Assembly (NCBI RefSeq): GCF_013410405.1
Contig: NZ_JACCFK010000001.1
Span: 4,092,001 to 4,156,000, forward strand
DNA length: 64,000 nucleotides
Direction: 5' to 3'
Source of the DNA: Amycolatopsis endophytica
Lineage (GTDB): Bacteria > Actinomycetota > Actinomycetes > Mycobacteriales > Pseudonocardiaceae
The position numbers were made by a program, and so were the translations under genes. The notes beneath the pieces were generated by a model that saw only the letters and a program-made list of their open reading frames with translations, had not been told where the DNA came from and did no database searches. Shown here in pieces: positions 26,069-35,521 of this stretch. How positions within the stretch are numbered: the first letter of the stretch is position 1; each line of letters starts with the position of its first letter.

Positions 26069-28396
26069 ATGACGGCGCCCGCACAGTGGCCGCGGACGGA
26101 TGCGTTCGCGTTCGCCGGTGGCACGGCCACCTACGTCGACGACCTCCGTCCACCCGGATTGCTGCACATGGCGGTCGTGCGCGGCACTCGTGCGCATGCC
26201 AGGATCCTCGGCGTCGACACGCGTGCCGCCGAATCGGTGCCCGGTGTCGCGCGGGTGCTGACGGGGCAGGAGGCCGCCCGGCACCTGCGCGCACTGCCGT
26301 ACCAGTTCGGTGAGCCGGAGCTGATCGGTGGCCGCCGGAGCACCCTGCCCGCGCTCCCGGTCGACGAGGTCCGCTACGCCGGTGAGCCGATCGCGGTGGT
26401 GGCGGGGGAGAACCCGCGCGCGGCCCAGGCCGGGGCAGCCGCGGTCCGGGTGTCCTATCAGGACCTTCCGGCGCTGCTGGACGCGCGGCCGTTCCTCACT
26501 CCCGAGGTGCTCGGCGCCGGGGACCGGTCCCGCCTCGTCGCCGAGCACCGGATCGACCGTGGCGACGCGCAAGCCGTTCTCGACGGCGCGCCGTACACGC
26601 TGGAGCAGGAGTTCTCGCTCGGCCGCAGCACCACCGCCCCGCTGGAACCACGTGGTTACGTCGCGGCGTGGGACCGGGCCACCGGCTCGCTGACCGTGCA
26701 CGCCTCGCACCAGCAGCCGTTCCAGCTTCGGGACATGCTGGCCGAGGTGCTGAACCTGCCCGCGGACCGGGTCCGGGTGGTGGTGCCCCACATCGGCGGA
26801 TCGTTCGGCCTCAAGATGAGCGGGCAGGCCGAAGAACCGTTGGTGGCCCTGCTGAGCATGCTGTGCGAGCGTCCGGTGAAGTGGATCGAGAGCCGGGCCG
26901 AATGCTTCCTGGGCGGCGGCCGGGAGCAGGTGCACCGGGTGCGGGTCGCGTTCGACCGGAGTGGCCGCATCCACGCGCTGCGGGACCACGCGGTGCTGCC
27001 GGTGGGTGCCGAATCGGTGTCCCCGGGGTGGCGGCAGTCCTATGTCAGTGCCGCGGTGTTCCCGACCGCGTACGCCATCGACAACGTCTCGATCTGCTCC
27101 CGGGTGGTGGCCACGAACCTGCCGCCGTGGCACTCCTGCCGCGGGTTCGGCAAGGAAGCCCCGGTGTTCGTGATGGAGCGGATCATGGATCTCGTCGCCC
27201 GCCGCGTGGGCCTCGAACCGGCCGAGGTGCGGCGGCGCAACCTCCTGACCCCGGACGCGCTGCCCCATCGCATGCCCTCCGGTTACCGCATCGACAGCGG
27301 TGATTTCCCGGCCCTGCTGGAGAAGGTGCTCGACCTGGCGGGCCCGGGCGGTCCGGAACCCGGCGAGGAGCCCGGCGGAACGGGAATCGCCCTCGAAGTG
27401 ACCCCGGAGGGCGGCGGGCACGCCTCCGGCCGGGTCGTCCCCGGCGAACCGGAGATCACCGCGGCGCCGGAGAGCGCGACGGTGTCACTGGACGACCACG
27501 GCACGGTCACCGTCCTCAGTGGCGTGACCGATCCCGGCGGCGGGAACACCACGGCGCTGGCCGGCCTCGCGGCCGGGGAACTCGGCGTCGGCCGCGACCA
27601 GGTCACCGTCGTGCAGGGCGACACCGCACTGTGCCCTCCCGGAACGGGAAGCGCGAGCAGCCGTGGCGCCGCGGTGGGCGGAGCCGCCGTCGTCCTCGCC
27701 GCTCGCGATCTCGCCCGGCGGTTGCGGCGGGCCGCCGCCGTGCTCACCGCGACGCCCGAGGAACACATCGTGCTCTCCGGCGGCGCGGCACACGCCGGGC
27801 GGGCCGGCGCGATCGCGTTCGACGTGCTGGCCCGCGAGATCCGGCGAGGGGCTGGACCGGACGGCACGGTGGCGCGCACCCGCGGCTACCGGCCGGAACC
27901 GCCGCACGATCCGGCCTTCCGGTACAGCTATCCGTACTTCTCCAGCGGCGCCTACGTCGCACGCGTTGCGCTCGACCCGCTCACCGGCGTGGTCAGGCTG
28001 CGCAGCCTGGTCGCCGTGCACGACTGCGGACGCGTGATCGAACCCGTGCTGGTCGAGGGCCAGTTGCAGGGTGCACTCGCCATGGGAGCGGGCCTGGCCC
28101 TCACCGAGGAGAGCCGCTTCGACCCGCGGGGCGCGCCCACCACCCGGTCCTTCAAGGAGTACCTGGCGCCACGCGCGAACGATCTGCCCGATTTCGTGAT
28201 CGGCCACCACGAAACCCGGGCACCCGGAACCCTCCTCGGCGCCAAGGGCGCGGGCGAGGCCGGGGTGGGTGGCGCGCTGGCCGCCATCGCCAACGCGGTC
28301 GACGACGCGCTGCACCGCCTCGGGGCCGCTCCGGTGACCGCGGTGCCCCTCACCGCGCCGGTGGTCACCGGCCTGCTCGATGCCGGTGCGCGATGA
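26069..28396 (+). CDS. xanthine dehydrogenase-family molybdenum-binding large subunit
   Basis: A 775-residue large subunit of a molybdenum hydroxylase. Features: N-terminal FAGGTATYVDDLRPPGLLHMAVVRG, the cofactor loop VPHIGGSFGLKMSG, CRGFGKEAPVFVMERIMD and the catalytic-Glu segment LLGAKGAGEAGVGGALAAIANAV. ATG 26069 follows GAGGAG; ATG 26057 is possible. It overlaps the FAD subunit by ATGA. The enzyme would hydroxylate an N-heterocycle or aldehyde. The substrate is not evident. Confidence 0.92.
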   Translation: MTAPAQWPRTDAFAFAGGTATYVDDLRPPGLLHMAVVRGTRAHARILGVDTRAAESVPGVARVLTGQEAARHLRALPYQFGEPELIGGRRSTLPALPVDEVRYAGEPIAVVAGENPRAAQAGAAAVRVSYQDLPALLDARPFLTPEVLGAGDRSRLVAEHRIDRGDAQAVLDGAPYTLEQEFSLGRSTTAPLEPRGYVAAWDRATGSLTVHASHQQPFQLRDMLAEVLNLPADRVRVVVPHIGGSFGLKMSGQAEEPLVALLSMLCERPVKWIESRAECFLGGGREQVHRVRVAFDRSGRIHALRDHAVLPVGAESVSPGWRQSYVSAAVFPTAYAIDNVSICSRVVATNLPPWHSCRGFGKEAPVFVMERIMDLVARRVGLEPAEVRRRNLLTPDALPHRMPSGYRIDSGDFPALLEKVLDLAGPGGPEPGEEPGGTGIALEVTPEGGGHASGRVVPGEPEITAAPESATVSLDDHGTVTVLSGVTDPGGGNTTALAGLAAGELGVGRDQVTVVQGDTALCPPGTGSASSRGAAVGGAAVVLAARDLARRLRRAAAVLTATPEEHIVLSGGAAHAGRAGAIAFDVLAREIRRGAGPDGTVARTRGYRPEPPHDPAFRYSYPYFSSGAYVARVALDPLTGVVRLRSLVAVHDCGRVIEPVLVEGQLQGALAMGAGLALTEESRFDPRGAPTTRSFKEYLAPRANDLPDFVIGHHETRAPGTLLGAKGAGEAGVGGALAAIANAVDDALHRLGAAPVTAVPLTAPVVTGLLDAGAR

Positions 28397-29220
28397 GCAC
28401 GTTCCGCACGAGCTTTCCGCGCAGCGCCGACGAAGCCGCCGACGCGCTGCGCCGCGTCCTGGCGGCGAACGGAACCCCGTTGGTGGTCGGCGGTGGCACG
28501 CTGGCGGTGCCGTCGCTCTCCCGTGGCGAGCTGACGCCCACCGATGTCGTCGACCTCGGCCGCACCGGGCTGGACCGGATCGAACTGACCACGCATGCGG
28601 TCGAAATCGGCGCGCAGGTGAACTACCAGCAGCTGCTGGATTCACCGGTGGTCACCGCCCGCCTCCCGCTGCTGCACCAGTTGTGCGCCGGGATCACCGG
28701 CGGCATCCAGATCCGGCACCAGGGCACGGTCGCCGGCGCACTCTGCGCGGCCCGGCCCTTCTCGGACGCACCCGCCGCACTCGTCGCGCTCGACGCGCAG
28801 GTGTTCGTCCGGTCCGCGGACGCGTCCCGGATCGTGCCGGCCGAGAAGTTCCTGCGCGGGGCGGAAGAGAACGATCTCGGGCCGGGCGAATTCGTCGCGG
28901 GGATCCGGCTGCCGCTGGGGGAGCGCCGGGCCGGGTACGTGAAGCTCAAGTTCGCGGAGTCGTCGTGGCCCATCATGACCGCCGCCGCGATGCTGCCCGG
29001 GCTGGTCGTACTCGGCGGGGTCGCCCGGGTGCCGGTCCGGGTGGTCCTGCCGCCACGGGCCACCGCCGCGGACGTGCGCGCCGCGGTCGCCGCCTCGCTC
29101 GAGTCGGTGCCGTCCGGGCACCGCTGGTCCGATCTGCGGGCGGGATGGGACTACCGCAGACGGGTCGCGCCGGAGATCGCGGTCCGCGCGTTCATCAGAG
29201 CGGAAGGAACACCGGCGTGA
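28393..29220 (+). CDS. molybdenum hydroxylase FAD-binding subunit
   Basis: A 275-residue medium subunit (CoxM/CutM type). The FAD-binding loops are LVVGGGTLAVPSLSRGELTPTDVVDLGR and QIRHQGTVAGALCAARPFSDAPAALVALDA. It passes electrons between the [2Fe-2S] subunit and an acceptor. It overlaps both neighbours by 4 bp (ATGA and GTGA), so stoichiometric coupled translation is likely. Confidence 0.93.
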   Translation: MSTFRTSFPRSADEAADALRRVLAANGTPLVVGGGTLAVPSLSRGELTPTDVVDLGRTGLDRIELTTHAVEIGAQVNYQQLLDSPVVTARLPLLHQLCAGITGGIQIRHQGTVAGALCAARPFSDAPAALVALDAQVFVRSADASRIVPAEKFLRGAEENDLGPGEFVAGIRLPLGERRAGYVKLKFAESSWPIMTAAAMLPGLVVLGGVARVPVRVVLPPRATAADVRAAVAASLESVPSGHRWSDLRAGWDYRRRVAPEIAVRAFIRAEGTPA

Positions 29221-29693
29221 ACGACGAAACCCTCAGCGTCGAACTCGAGGTCGACGGCCGCACCGGCGTGGTCACCGTCGAGCAGGACACCACTCTCGTC
29301 GACGTCCTGCGTGAGGAGTTCGGCAGCACCGCCGTGCGGGCGGGCTGCCGCAATGGCGACTGCGGGACCTGCACGGCGCTCGTCGACGGCCGGTGCGTGA
29401 AGACCTGCCTCGTGCTCGCCGGACGCGCCGACGGCGCGTCGGTCACCACGATCGCGAGCCTCGGCACCGCGGAACACCCGAGCCGGGTCCAGCGCGCGTT
29501 CATGGAGGAGTACGCCTTCCAGTGCGGGTTCTGCCTGCCGGGCATGCTGCTGGCCGCCGAGGTCCTGCTGGCGCGCGAAGACGACCCGTCCGACGCGCAG
29601 ATCCGCGATGCGCTCAGCGGCAACCTCTGCCGTTGCACCGGCTACGTGAACGCGGTGCGCGCCGTCCGCCGCGCGGCGGAACTCCGCGACTGA
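29217..29693 (+). CDS. molybdenum hydroxylase [2Fe-2S] small subunit
   Basis: A 158-residue ferredoxin-like subunit with two clusters. The N-terminal plant-type motif is AGCRNGDCGTCTALVDGRCVKTC, and the C-terminal four-Cys motif is CGFCLPGM with CRCTGY. GTG 29217 overlaps the previous stop. All cluster ligands are present. Confidence 0.95.
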   Translation: MNDETLSVELEVDGRTGVVTVEQDTTLVDVLREEFGSTAVRAGCRNGDCGTCTALVDGRCVKTCLVLAGRADGASVTTIASLGTAEHPSRVQRAFMEEYAFQCGFCLPGMLLAAEVLLAREDDPSDAQIRDALSGNLCRCTGYVNAVRAVRRAAELRD

Positions 29694-29761
29694 CCGGCAC
29701 CCCACCACTCCGCCACGGCGACTCCGCCCGGCGGCGATCACACCTGCCCGAAGGAGGGCCC

Positions 29762-31081
29762 GTGTCCGTTCCCAGCCACACCCCGGCCAATGCCACCGGT
29801 CGCGCGGTATCCGGGCCGCCGGTGCTGCGGACGTTGTTCGGAGCCGGTATCGGCAACGCGCTCGAATGGTACGACTGGAGCGTCTACGCCATCTTCGCGC
29901 CGTTCTTCGCCGCGCAGTTCTTCGTCCAGGACGGGGCCACCGCGGCGCTGCTGTCGGCGCTCGCGGTCTTCGCCGTCGGCTTCGTGATGCGCCCGATCGG
30001 CGGGTTCCTGTTCGGGTGGCTCGCGGACCGGCGGGGCCGCCGGTTCTCGATGACCACCTCGATGATCCTCATGGCCGCGGGCAGCCTCCTCATCGGGCTG
30101 GCACCCACCCACGCCGCCATCGGCCTGTGGGCGGCGGTCATCCTGGTGTTCGCGCGGCTGGCGCAGGGCCTCGCGCACGGCGGCGAAATCGCCGCGTCCT
30201 ACACCTACATCGCCGAGATCGCCCCGCGCGCACGCCGCGGACTGTGGTCGACCAGCCTCTACGTGTCGGTCACGGCGGGAATCGTGCTGGCGTCGGTGAT
30301 CGGCGCCGCGGCGAGCAGCGCGCTCGGCGAGGAGGCCCTGCGCGCGTGGGCCTGGCGCATCCCCTTCCTGATCGGCGGCCTGCTCGGGTTCGCGGGTCTG
30401 TACCTGCGCCGCACGCTGCCCGAGACCGAGGCGTTCGAGCGCCACGACGAGGATGCCGGTACCGCCCGGCGGGCCGGGATCCGTGACCTGGTGCGCGGTC
30501 TCGCCGCGAACAAGCGCAGCCTGGCCCGGATGCTCGGGTTCAGCCTCGCCAGCACCGTCGTCTACTACACCTGGGCGATCGGGGCGTCCGGGTTCGCGAT
30601 CACCACGCGCGGAGTGCCGACGGCCGCCGGACTGTGGACGAGCGTGGCGGCCAACGTCGTGTTCATGGTGACCCTCCCGCTGTGGGGGAAGCTGTCCGAC
30701 CGCTTCGGCCGGAAGCCGGTGTTCACCACCTACTCCGTCGCCTTCGCCGTGCTGTCGTTCCCGCTCCTGCTGCTCATCGACGACTCCGCGGTCCGGCTCT
30801 TCGTGATCATGGTCGTCGCGCTGTTCTTCCTGGGTGCCTTCGTCGGGATCATGCCCGCCTACTTCGCCGAACTCTTCCCGACCGCCGTCCGCGCTTCCGG
30901 GATCGGCGTGCCCTACTCCTTCGTCGTCGCGGTCTTCGGCGGCACGGCGCCCTACCTGCTCACCTGGTTGTCGGAGCACGGCCTGGAATGGGTGTTCGCG
31001 CTGTACATGGTGGTGCTGGTGCTGATCGGACTGCTCACGACCGTGCTCAGCCCGGAGACCCGGGGACGTGATCTCAGCTAG
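29762..31081 (+). CDS. MFS transporter, metabolite:H+ symporter (MHS) type
   Basis: A 439-residue, about 12-helix transporter. It has the MHS signature GIGNALEWYDWSVYAIFAPFFA, GWLADRRGRR and RLAQGLAHGGEIAASYTYIAEIAP. Relatives import carboxylates such as shikimate, citrate, 2-oxoglutarate or aromatic acids. GTG 29762 has AAGGAGG upstream. As the last gene of the LacI-controlled set, it probably imports the substrate of the hydroxylase pathway. Confidence 0.92.
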   Translation: MSVPSHTPANATGRAVSGPPVLRTLFGAGIGNALEWYDWSVYAIFAPFFAAQFFVQDGATAALLSALAVFAVGFVMRPIGGFLFGWLADRRGRRFSMTTSMILMAAGSLLIGLAPTHAAIGLWAAVILVFARLAQGLAHGGEIAASYTYIAEIAPRARRGLWSTSLYVSVTAGIVLASVIGAAASSALGEEALRAWAWRIPFLIGGLLGFAGLYLRRTLPETEAFERHDEDAGTARRAGIRDLVRGLAANKRSLARMLGFSLASTVVYYTWAIGASGFAITTRGVPTAAGLWTSVAANVVFMVTLPLWGKLSDRFGRKPVFTTYSVAFAVLSFPLLLLIDDSAVRLFVIMVVALFFLGAFVGIMPAYFAELFPTAVRASGIGVPYSFVVAVFGGTAPYLLTWLSEHGLEWVFALYMVVLVLIGLLTTVLSPETRGRDLS

Positions 31082-31145
31082 AACGTTCTGTCTTGACAAG
31101 GCGCGGCGGAGTGGCCATGCTGATGGAGATAGAACGTTCGGTCTT
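31080..31145. promoter_or_regulatory. promoter bracketed by two operator-like repeats
   Basis: AGAACGTTCTGTCTT at 31080-31094 and AGAACGTTCGGTCTT at 31131-31145 match at 14 of 15 bases; the first contains the perfect palindrome AGAACGTTCT. Between them lies TTGACA (31093-31098), with a 17-bp spacer to the weak -10 CATGCT. This looks like TetR-type control of the membrane protein/flavoprotein pair. No cognate regulator gene is adjacent. Confidence 0.6.
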
Positions 31146-31176
31146 CCGAGGGCTGGGCTCTCGTGCTGAAGGGATC

Positions 31177-31734
31177 ATGGTGACTACTGTCGACTCGCCC
31201 GCCGTAGCCGGGTTCGCACCGGCTCTTCGCCGGCTGTATTTCGTGCGCTTCGCCTTCGCCATCGTGTGGGCGGTGCTGGTGTTCCTGACGACCAAGTCGG
31301 GCCTGGGGGCGGCCGGTGTCGTCCTGGTCGTCATCTACCCGCTGTTCGACGTCGGCGCGGCCATGGTGGACGCCCGGTCGGCGAAGGGCTCCGGGTCGGT
31401 TCGCGGGCTGTATGTGAACATGGCGATCAGTGTGCTTGCCACCATCGGCGTGGGTGTGGCGGCGGCGTCGGGTGTTCCGGCGGTGCTGCGGGTGTGGGGT
31501 GCCTGGGCGATCGTGGCCGGGCTGGTCCAGCTGATCGTGGCGGTCGTGCGCCGGAGGATGGGTGGCCAGTGGCCGATGATCCTCAGTGGCGGCATCTCGG
31601 TGCTGGCCGGCGGCAACTTCGTCATCAGCGCCTCCGGTGCGGATCCGTCGCTGTCCGCGGTGGCCGGTTACGCCGTGCTGGGCGGCATCTTCTTCCTGGT
31701 GTCGGCGATCCGCCTCGGTGTGAAGGCGAACTGA
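31177..31734 (+). CDS. DUF308-like multi-pass membrane protein
   Basis: A 185-residue hydrophobic protein with about six membrane spans, resembling HdeD/DUF308-type proteins (VYPLFDVGAAMVDARS, GQWPMILSGGISVLAGGNFV, VAGYAVLGGIFFLVSAIRLG). ATG 31177 is chosen because GAAGGGA precedes it and the earlier in-frame residues look like leader sequence. It lies one base before the flavin oxidoreductase start, so the two are co-expressed. Function unknown. Confidence 0.75.
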   Translation: MVTTVDSPAVAGFAPALRRLYFVRFAFAIVWAVLVFLTTKSGLGAAGVVLVVIYPLFDVGAAMVDARSAKGSGSVRGLYVNMAISVLATIGVGVAAASGVPAVLRVWGAWAIVAGLVQLIVAVVRRRMGGQWPMILSGGISVLAGGNFVISASGADPSLSAVAGYAVLGGIFFLVSAIRLGVKAN

Positions 31735-31735
31735 C

Positions 31736-33151
31736 GTGACCACCTACGACGTCATCGTCATCGGGGCGGGACCGGTCGGGGAGAACGTGGCCGACCGGGT
31801 CGTCCAGGGCGGGCTGACCGCCGCGATCGTGGAGCGGGAACTGGTCGGGGGCGAGTGCTCCTACTGGGCCTGCATGCCGACCAAGGCGCTGCTGCGCGGT
31901 GGCGCGGCGCTGCGGGCCGCCCGGCGGGTGCCGGGAGCGCGGGAGGCGGTGACCGGCGAACTCGACGTGGCCGCCGTGCTCCGCCGCCGTGACTCCTTCG
32001 CGTCGAACTGGCGGGACGAGGGCCAGGTGTCCTGGCTCGAGTCGGCGGGCATCACGCTGTATCGGGGGCACGGCCGGATCACCGCCGAGCGGGTCGTGGA
32101 GGTGAGCGGTGCCGACGGCGCCGCGACGACGCTGACCGCACGGCACGCGGTCGTCGTCGCCACCGGGAGCGGCGCGCTGATCCCGGATGTCGAAGGTCTG
32201 CGCGCCGCGTCCCCGTGGACCAGCCGGGAGGCGGTCGCGGCGAAGGAGGTACCGGGCAGGCTGGCCGTGATCGGCGGCGGGGTGGTGGCCTCGGAGATGG
32301 CGACCGCGTTCAGCGAGCTGGGGTCGTCGGTGACGGTGCTGGCCCGCGATGGTGTCTTGCACCTCAACGAGCCGTTCGCCGGTGAGCTCGTCACGGAGTC
32401 GTTGCGGGACAAGGGTGTCGCGGTGCGTATCGGTGCCGAGGCGGGATCGGTCAAACGCAACGCCGACGGCACGGTGTCGATCACGCTCACCGACGGCGAG
32501 CAGATCCACGCCGACGAACTCCTCGTCGCGACCGGCCGTACGCCGAACACCGGTGACCTCGGCCTGGAGTCGGTCGGCCTCACACCGGGCGCCTGGCTCA
32601 CCGTGGACGCCACGATGCGGGTCGCCGGGGCGGAGGGCTGGCTCTACGCCGTCGGCGATGTGAACCGGCGGGTCCTGCTCACGCACCAGGGCAAGTACCA
32701 GGCGCGGGCGGCAGGTGAGGTCATCGTGGCCCGCGCGAAGGGCGAGCCGGTCGACGATGGCGAGTGGGGCCGGCACGCGGCCACCGCCGACGAGCGCGCG
32801 GTCCCGCAGGTGGTCTTCACCGACCCGGAGATCGCGTCGGTGGGCATGACCGCGGCCGGGGCCGAGGCCGCCGGGACGCGGATCCGGGTCGTCGACCACG
32901 ATCTGGGCGCCGTGGCCGGGGCTGCCCTGCACGCCGAGGGGTACCGGGGGCGCGCCCGGATGGTCGTCGACGAGGACCGCGGGGTGATCGTCGGGTTCAC
33001 CGCGGTCGGCCCGGATGTCGCGGAACTGCTGCACGCCGCCACGATCGCCGTGGCGGGCGAGGTGCCGCTGGACCGGCTCTGGCATGCGGTCCCGGCGTTC
33101 CCCACCGTCAGCGAGGTGTGGTTGCGGCTGCTCGAATCCCACGGCCGATGA
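31736..33151 (+). CDS. FAD-dependent pyridine nucleotide-disulfide oxidoreductase
   Basis: A 471-residue flavoprotein of the dihydrolipoamide dehydrogenase/mercuric reductase family. It shows the N-terminal FAD loop VIGAGPVGENVA, the redox cysteine pair ECSYWACMPTK (C-x4-C), NAD(P) loop VIGGGVVASEMATAFSELG, ATGRTPNT, and the C-terminal base segment HAVPAFPTVSE. The cysteine motif differs from GGTCLNVGCIPSK, so the disulfide partner is uncertain. It shares the repeat-flanked promoter with the upstream membrane protein. Confidence 0.9.
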   Translation: MTTYDVIVIGAGPVGENVADRVVQGGLTAAIVERELVGGECSYWACMPTKALLRGGAALRAARRVPGAREAVTGELDVAAVLRRRDSFASNWRDEGQVSWLESAGITLYRGHGRITAERVVEVSGADGAATTLTARHAVVVATGSGALIPDVEGLRAASPWTSREAVAAKEVPGRLAVIGGGVVASEMATAFSELGSSVTVLARDGVLHLNEPFAGELVTESLRDKGVAVRIGAEAGSVKRNADGTVSITLTDGEQIHADELLVATGRTPNTGDLGLESVGLTPGAWLTVDATMRVAGAEGWLYAVGDVNRRVLLTHQGKYQARAAGEVIVARAKGEPVDDGEWGRHAATADERAVPQVVFTDPEIASVGMTAAGAEAAGTRIRVVDHDLGAVAGAALHAEGYRGRARMVVDEDRGVIVGFTAVGPDVAELLHAATIAVAGEVPLDRLWHAVPAFPTVSEVWLRLLESHGR

Positions 33152-33176
33152 TCCCCCGCACGGGAGCGGGAAAGCT

Positions 33177-33212
33177 CCGGGTGGGCGGGCCGGTTTCGGC
33201 CCACCCACCCGG
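33177..33212. terminator. bidirectional terminator between convergent genes
   Basis: A long GC-rich stem with one mismatch (33177-33192 with 33197-33212) in the 66-bp gap between the flavoprotein and hyuB-like genes. Confidence 0.75.
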
Positions 33213-33217
33213 TCTTC

Positions 33218-35521
33218 TCACGCTGCCGTGGTGACCCTGCCCAGGGGTGGTGCGGGGTGGTCGGCGGGGACGACCGCGGAGTACAGCGCGGTCCAGCAGG
33301 ACGGGCAGCAGTACTGCCGGAAGACCACTTCGGCGTCCACGTAATCGGCCGCGACGGCGATGATCTGCGGGCCGGCTTCGGTGGCGGGTCCGTCGTGGAC
33401 GGCGAGCGCGAGTCCGTCGCTGTCGCCGAGGTCTTCCGCGCAGTGGCGGCAGGCCACCGCGCTCCGTGTCCCGTCGGTGATCTCGACCAGGTTGTCGTCG
33501 AGGCGCTTGCCCGACGACAGATCGGCTTTGCGCCCGGACGGTGCCCGCGACACGACGGAGCGGTGCCGGCGCTCTGCCCGCCGCCGGTCGCGTTCGGCCG
33601 TGGTCGCGGCTTCATCGACCGCGCCGTCGGCCACGATCACCCCGTACACGGCCCTCGCCGCGTCGGCGGTGATCTTCTCCTCGCGCAGGTCCCTGGCCAC
33701 CGCGCCGGGATCGCGGATGAGGGGATCGCCGTAACCGCCGCCGCCCTGCCAGGTCATGACGAACACTTCGCCCGGCGCCAGGTAGCTGGAGGCGTAGTTC
33801 TGCGCGGGCTCCAGCGTCCCGTCGATCTCCGACAGGCTCGCGGGAATCCGCCCGGAGGCGAGGACGTCGGTGATGGCACTGTCGCGGGCCAGGACGTCGA
33901 GACCGGTGTTGCCCGGGTGCCCGCCCGCCAGGCCGCTGTTCTGCGAGACCGCCTTGCCGTTGGAGGCGAGGACGAGACCCATCGGGACGCTGGTGCCGTG
34001 CGGGGTGATGGCGATCGAGGCCCCGACGCCGCCGCGGTGCCGCCCGGGGCCGCCGGAGTCGGGCACCTCGCGCCGCCACAGCGTCAGGACCGGGTAGAGG
34101 AACTCGGTCATCTCCACGTCGGGGATGCGGCCCATGGGGATGCAGAACAGGCCACCGGTGTCGATGCCGTCGGTGTGCGGGCGCGCCCCGTACCCGCCGG
34201 ACATCGGCTCCATGATGATGTTGAGGAACGGGGACGGGTGCTCGCCGCGTTCGTCGAGTCCGGCCATGACGGCGGTGTCCCAGGTACCGCAGCAGGTGGC
34301 CTGCACGTTCTTGCCGAGTTCGAGGTCGCGGTCGAGCATCTGGGCCAGGCATTCGGCGACCAGGTTGCCGGTGAGCCAGGCCGGGCCGATCGGCCCGCGA
34401 CCCACCGCGGCGGGGTAGGTGGCGTTGTTCAGCGTGCCCTCTTCGGTGACGAGGTCGAAGCACCGCATGAGCCCGCCGGCCGACCACGGGATGTCACCGG
34501 CCAGGATCGGCAGGAGTGCGAGCATGACGCCGCCGCGCAGGCCGGCGTAGGTGCAGTTGACCACACCGGACTGGGGGTCGGTCCCGGTGAAGTCGAAGGT
34601 GAGGTGGTCGCCGGTCTTGGTGGTGGTGACGGTGATCTTGTGCAGGCCGCGGTCGCCCTCGTGGGACTGGTCCTGGTATCCGGTGGCGCTCCAGCTGCCG
34701 TCGGGCAGGCCGGCGAGCTTGCCGCGCAGCCGGGTTTCGGCGTCGGTCATCATGCGCTTCATGACGGCCTTGACGGTGTCGGCGCCGTACTGCTCGATCA
34801 GCGCGTGCAGGCGTTCCCGCCCCACGTTGTTGGCCCCGATCTTGGCGCGCAGGTCGAGCGCGACCAGCATGGGCACCCGGGACCGCCGGACCCACACGTC
34901 GGCGACGTCGCGCTGGAGCTGGAAGTCGCGCACCACCTTCACGGGCGGGGTGGGCAGCGATTCGGAGAACACGTCCTGCGCCGCGGGCGCGAAGGAGCCG
35001 AGCCCGACGCCGCCGAGGTCCGGTTCGTGGCAGATCGCGCTCGTCCAGGCGAACAGCTCGCCGTTGTGGAAGACCGGCTGGTAGACCATGACGTCGTTCT
35101 GGTGCAGCCCGCCGCCGACCCACGGGTCGTTGGTGAGGAACATGTCCCCGTCGGTGATCCCCGGATTGGTGGCGCGGTTGCGCAGCGTCCAGTAGATGGC
35201 CAGGTCGACGGCTCCGACCAGCATGGTGTTGTAGAGGCCGACCTGGACCTCCTGGCCGAGTTCGTCGGAGATGGCGAAGTCGAAGTCGTTGGCGTCGGTC
35301 ACGATGGGGGAACCGGACATGCGTTTGAGCGCTTCGCCCATCTCGTCGGTCACCGACCACAGGCGGTGGCGCACCACCTCGTAGGTGAGCGGGTCGAGCG
35401 CGTCCACCTGCTCCTGGGTGACGGAGTGGACCGGCAGTGCGGTGGGCAGCGAGCGCCGCAACTCGGCCGGATCGACGGGGCGGCTGGAGAAGGTCTCGGA
35501 ACCCAGGATGGGCATGCTCAT
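33218..35521 (-). CDS. hydantoinase B/acetone carboxylase alpha-like subunit with fused zinc domain
   Basis: A 767-residue HyuB-family protein (DPLTYEVVRHRLWSVTDEMGEALKRMSGSPIV, LTNDPWVGGGLHQNDVMVYQP, GGYGARPHTDGIDTGG). The last ~110 residues carry CRHC and CCPSC pairs, resembling the small gamma subunit of acetone/acetophenone carboxylases fused to the alpha chain. With HyuA it should form an ATP-driven carboxylase or lactam hydrolase. The start overlaps the hyuA stop (ATGA). The substrate cannot be read from sequence. Confidence 0.85.
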   Translation of the reverse strand: MSMPILGSETFSSRPVDPAELRRSLPTALPVHSVTQEQVDALDPLTYEVVRHRLWSVTDEMGEALKRMSGSPIVTDANDFDFAISDELGQEVQVGLYNTMLVGAVDLAIYWTLRNRATNPGITDGDMFLTNDPWVGGGLHQNDVMVYQPVFHNGELFAWTSAICHEPDLGGVGLGSFAPAAQDVFSESLPTPPVKVVRDFQLQRDVADVWVRRSRVPMLVALDLRAKIGANNVGRERLHALIEQYGADTVKAVMKRMMTDAETRLRGKLAGLPDGSWSATGYQDQSHEGDRGLHKITVTTTKTGDHLTFDFTGTDPQSGVVNCTYAGLRGGVMLALLPILAGDIPWSAGGLMRCFDLVTEEGTLNNATYPAAVGRGPIGPAWLTGNLVAECLAQMLDRDLELGKNVQATCCGTWDTAVMAGLDERGEHPSPFLNIIMEPMSGGYGARPHTDGIDTGGLFCIPMGRIPDVEMTEFLYPVLTLWRREVPDSGGPGRHRGGVGASIAITPHGTSVPMGLVLASNGKAVSQNSGLAGGHPGNTGLDVLARDSAITDVLASGRIPASLSEIDGTLEPAQNYASSYLAPGEVFVMTWQGGGGYGDPLIRDPGAVARDLREEKITADAARAVYGVIVADGAVDEAATTAERDRRRAERRHRSVVSRAPSGRKADLSSGKRLDDNLVEITDGTRSAVACRHCAEDLGDSDGLALAVHDGPATEAGPQIIAVAADYVDAEVVFRQYCCPSCWTALYSAVVPADHPAPPLGRVTTAA

